Below, one piece after another: positions 5,493-5,512 of a stretch of DNA of 5,512 nt. Source of the stretch: Bacillota bacterium (GTDB lineage: Bacteria > Bacillota > UBA4882 > JAAYXC01). The position numbers and the translations under genes are program-made. The notes under the pieces are model-generated. The model worked only from the letters and a program-made list of their open reading frames with translations, searched no databases and had not been told where the DNA came from. The first letter of the stretch is position 1. Every line of letters begins with the position of its first letter. The stretch is taken from positions 1 to 5,512 of the forward strand of contig JAAYXC010000289.1 of assembly GCA_012516115.1 (NCBI GenBank), given 5' to 3'.

Positions 5493-5512
5493 AGCCTTCG
5501 GGCGGCGGCGGG

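Overview
The window is a compact, high-GC, leftward-reading gene cluster. It suggests a Gram-positive, probably thermophilic clostridial bacterium of the Moorella / Ammonifex / Desulfotomaculum kind. That placement is an inference from three things: the ComF-type competence genes next to flgM (an order known from Bacillus and Clostridia), the GC-rich codon use, and the use of TTG starts with purine-rich Shine-Dalgarno sequences. No organism can be named from the sequence alone.

Layout, read along the minus strand from right to left. A divergent intergenic region (5324-5512) carries a convincing sigma-A promoter pointing rightward, with a perfect dyad in its spacer. Its leader can fold so as to hide a Shine-Dalgarno sequence in front of an ATG-TAG start-stop. 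Leftward come a 51-residue single-pass membrane protein (5168-5323, TTG start), recD2 (2956-5145), a comFA-like helicase (1190-2959) and comFC (420-1193). Then follow a sigma-28-like promoter overlapping the comFC stop, a flgM-like anti-sigma factor gene (58-339), and the probable first codons of a further gene at the left edge (1-24).

The genes recD2/comFA and comFA/comFC each overlap by four bases (ATGA), so the three are very probably translated as one coupled message. ComFA is the ATPase thought to drive single-stranded DNA inward during transformation. ComFC is a phosphoribosyltransferase-fold partner protein. RecD2 is a 5'-3' DNA helicase of DNA repair and fork maintenance. Finding them in one message suggests DNA uptake or processing as a shared theme. 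flgM follows, as at the Bacillus comF locus, but it appears to have its own flagellar-type promoter, so competence/repair and motility genes are adjacent but separately controllable.

Most of the window is conventional. The less ordinary parts are the unnamed small membrane protein leading the operon, the N-terminally long ComFA, the atypical ends of FlgM, and the regulatory architecture at the right-hand edge. No mobile element, CRISPR array, tRNA or rRNA gene was recognised, and no stretch above 300 bases lacks a gene.
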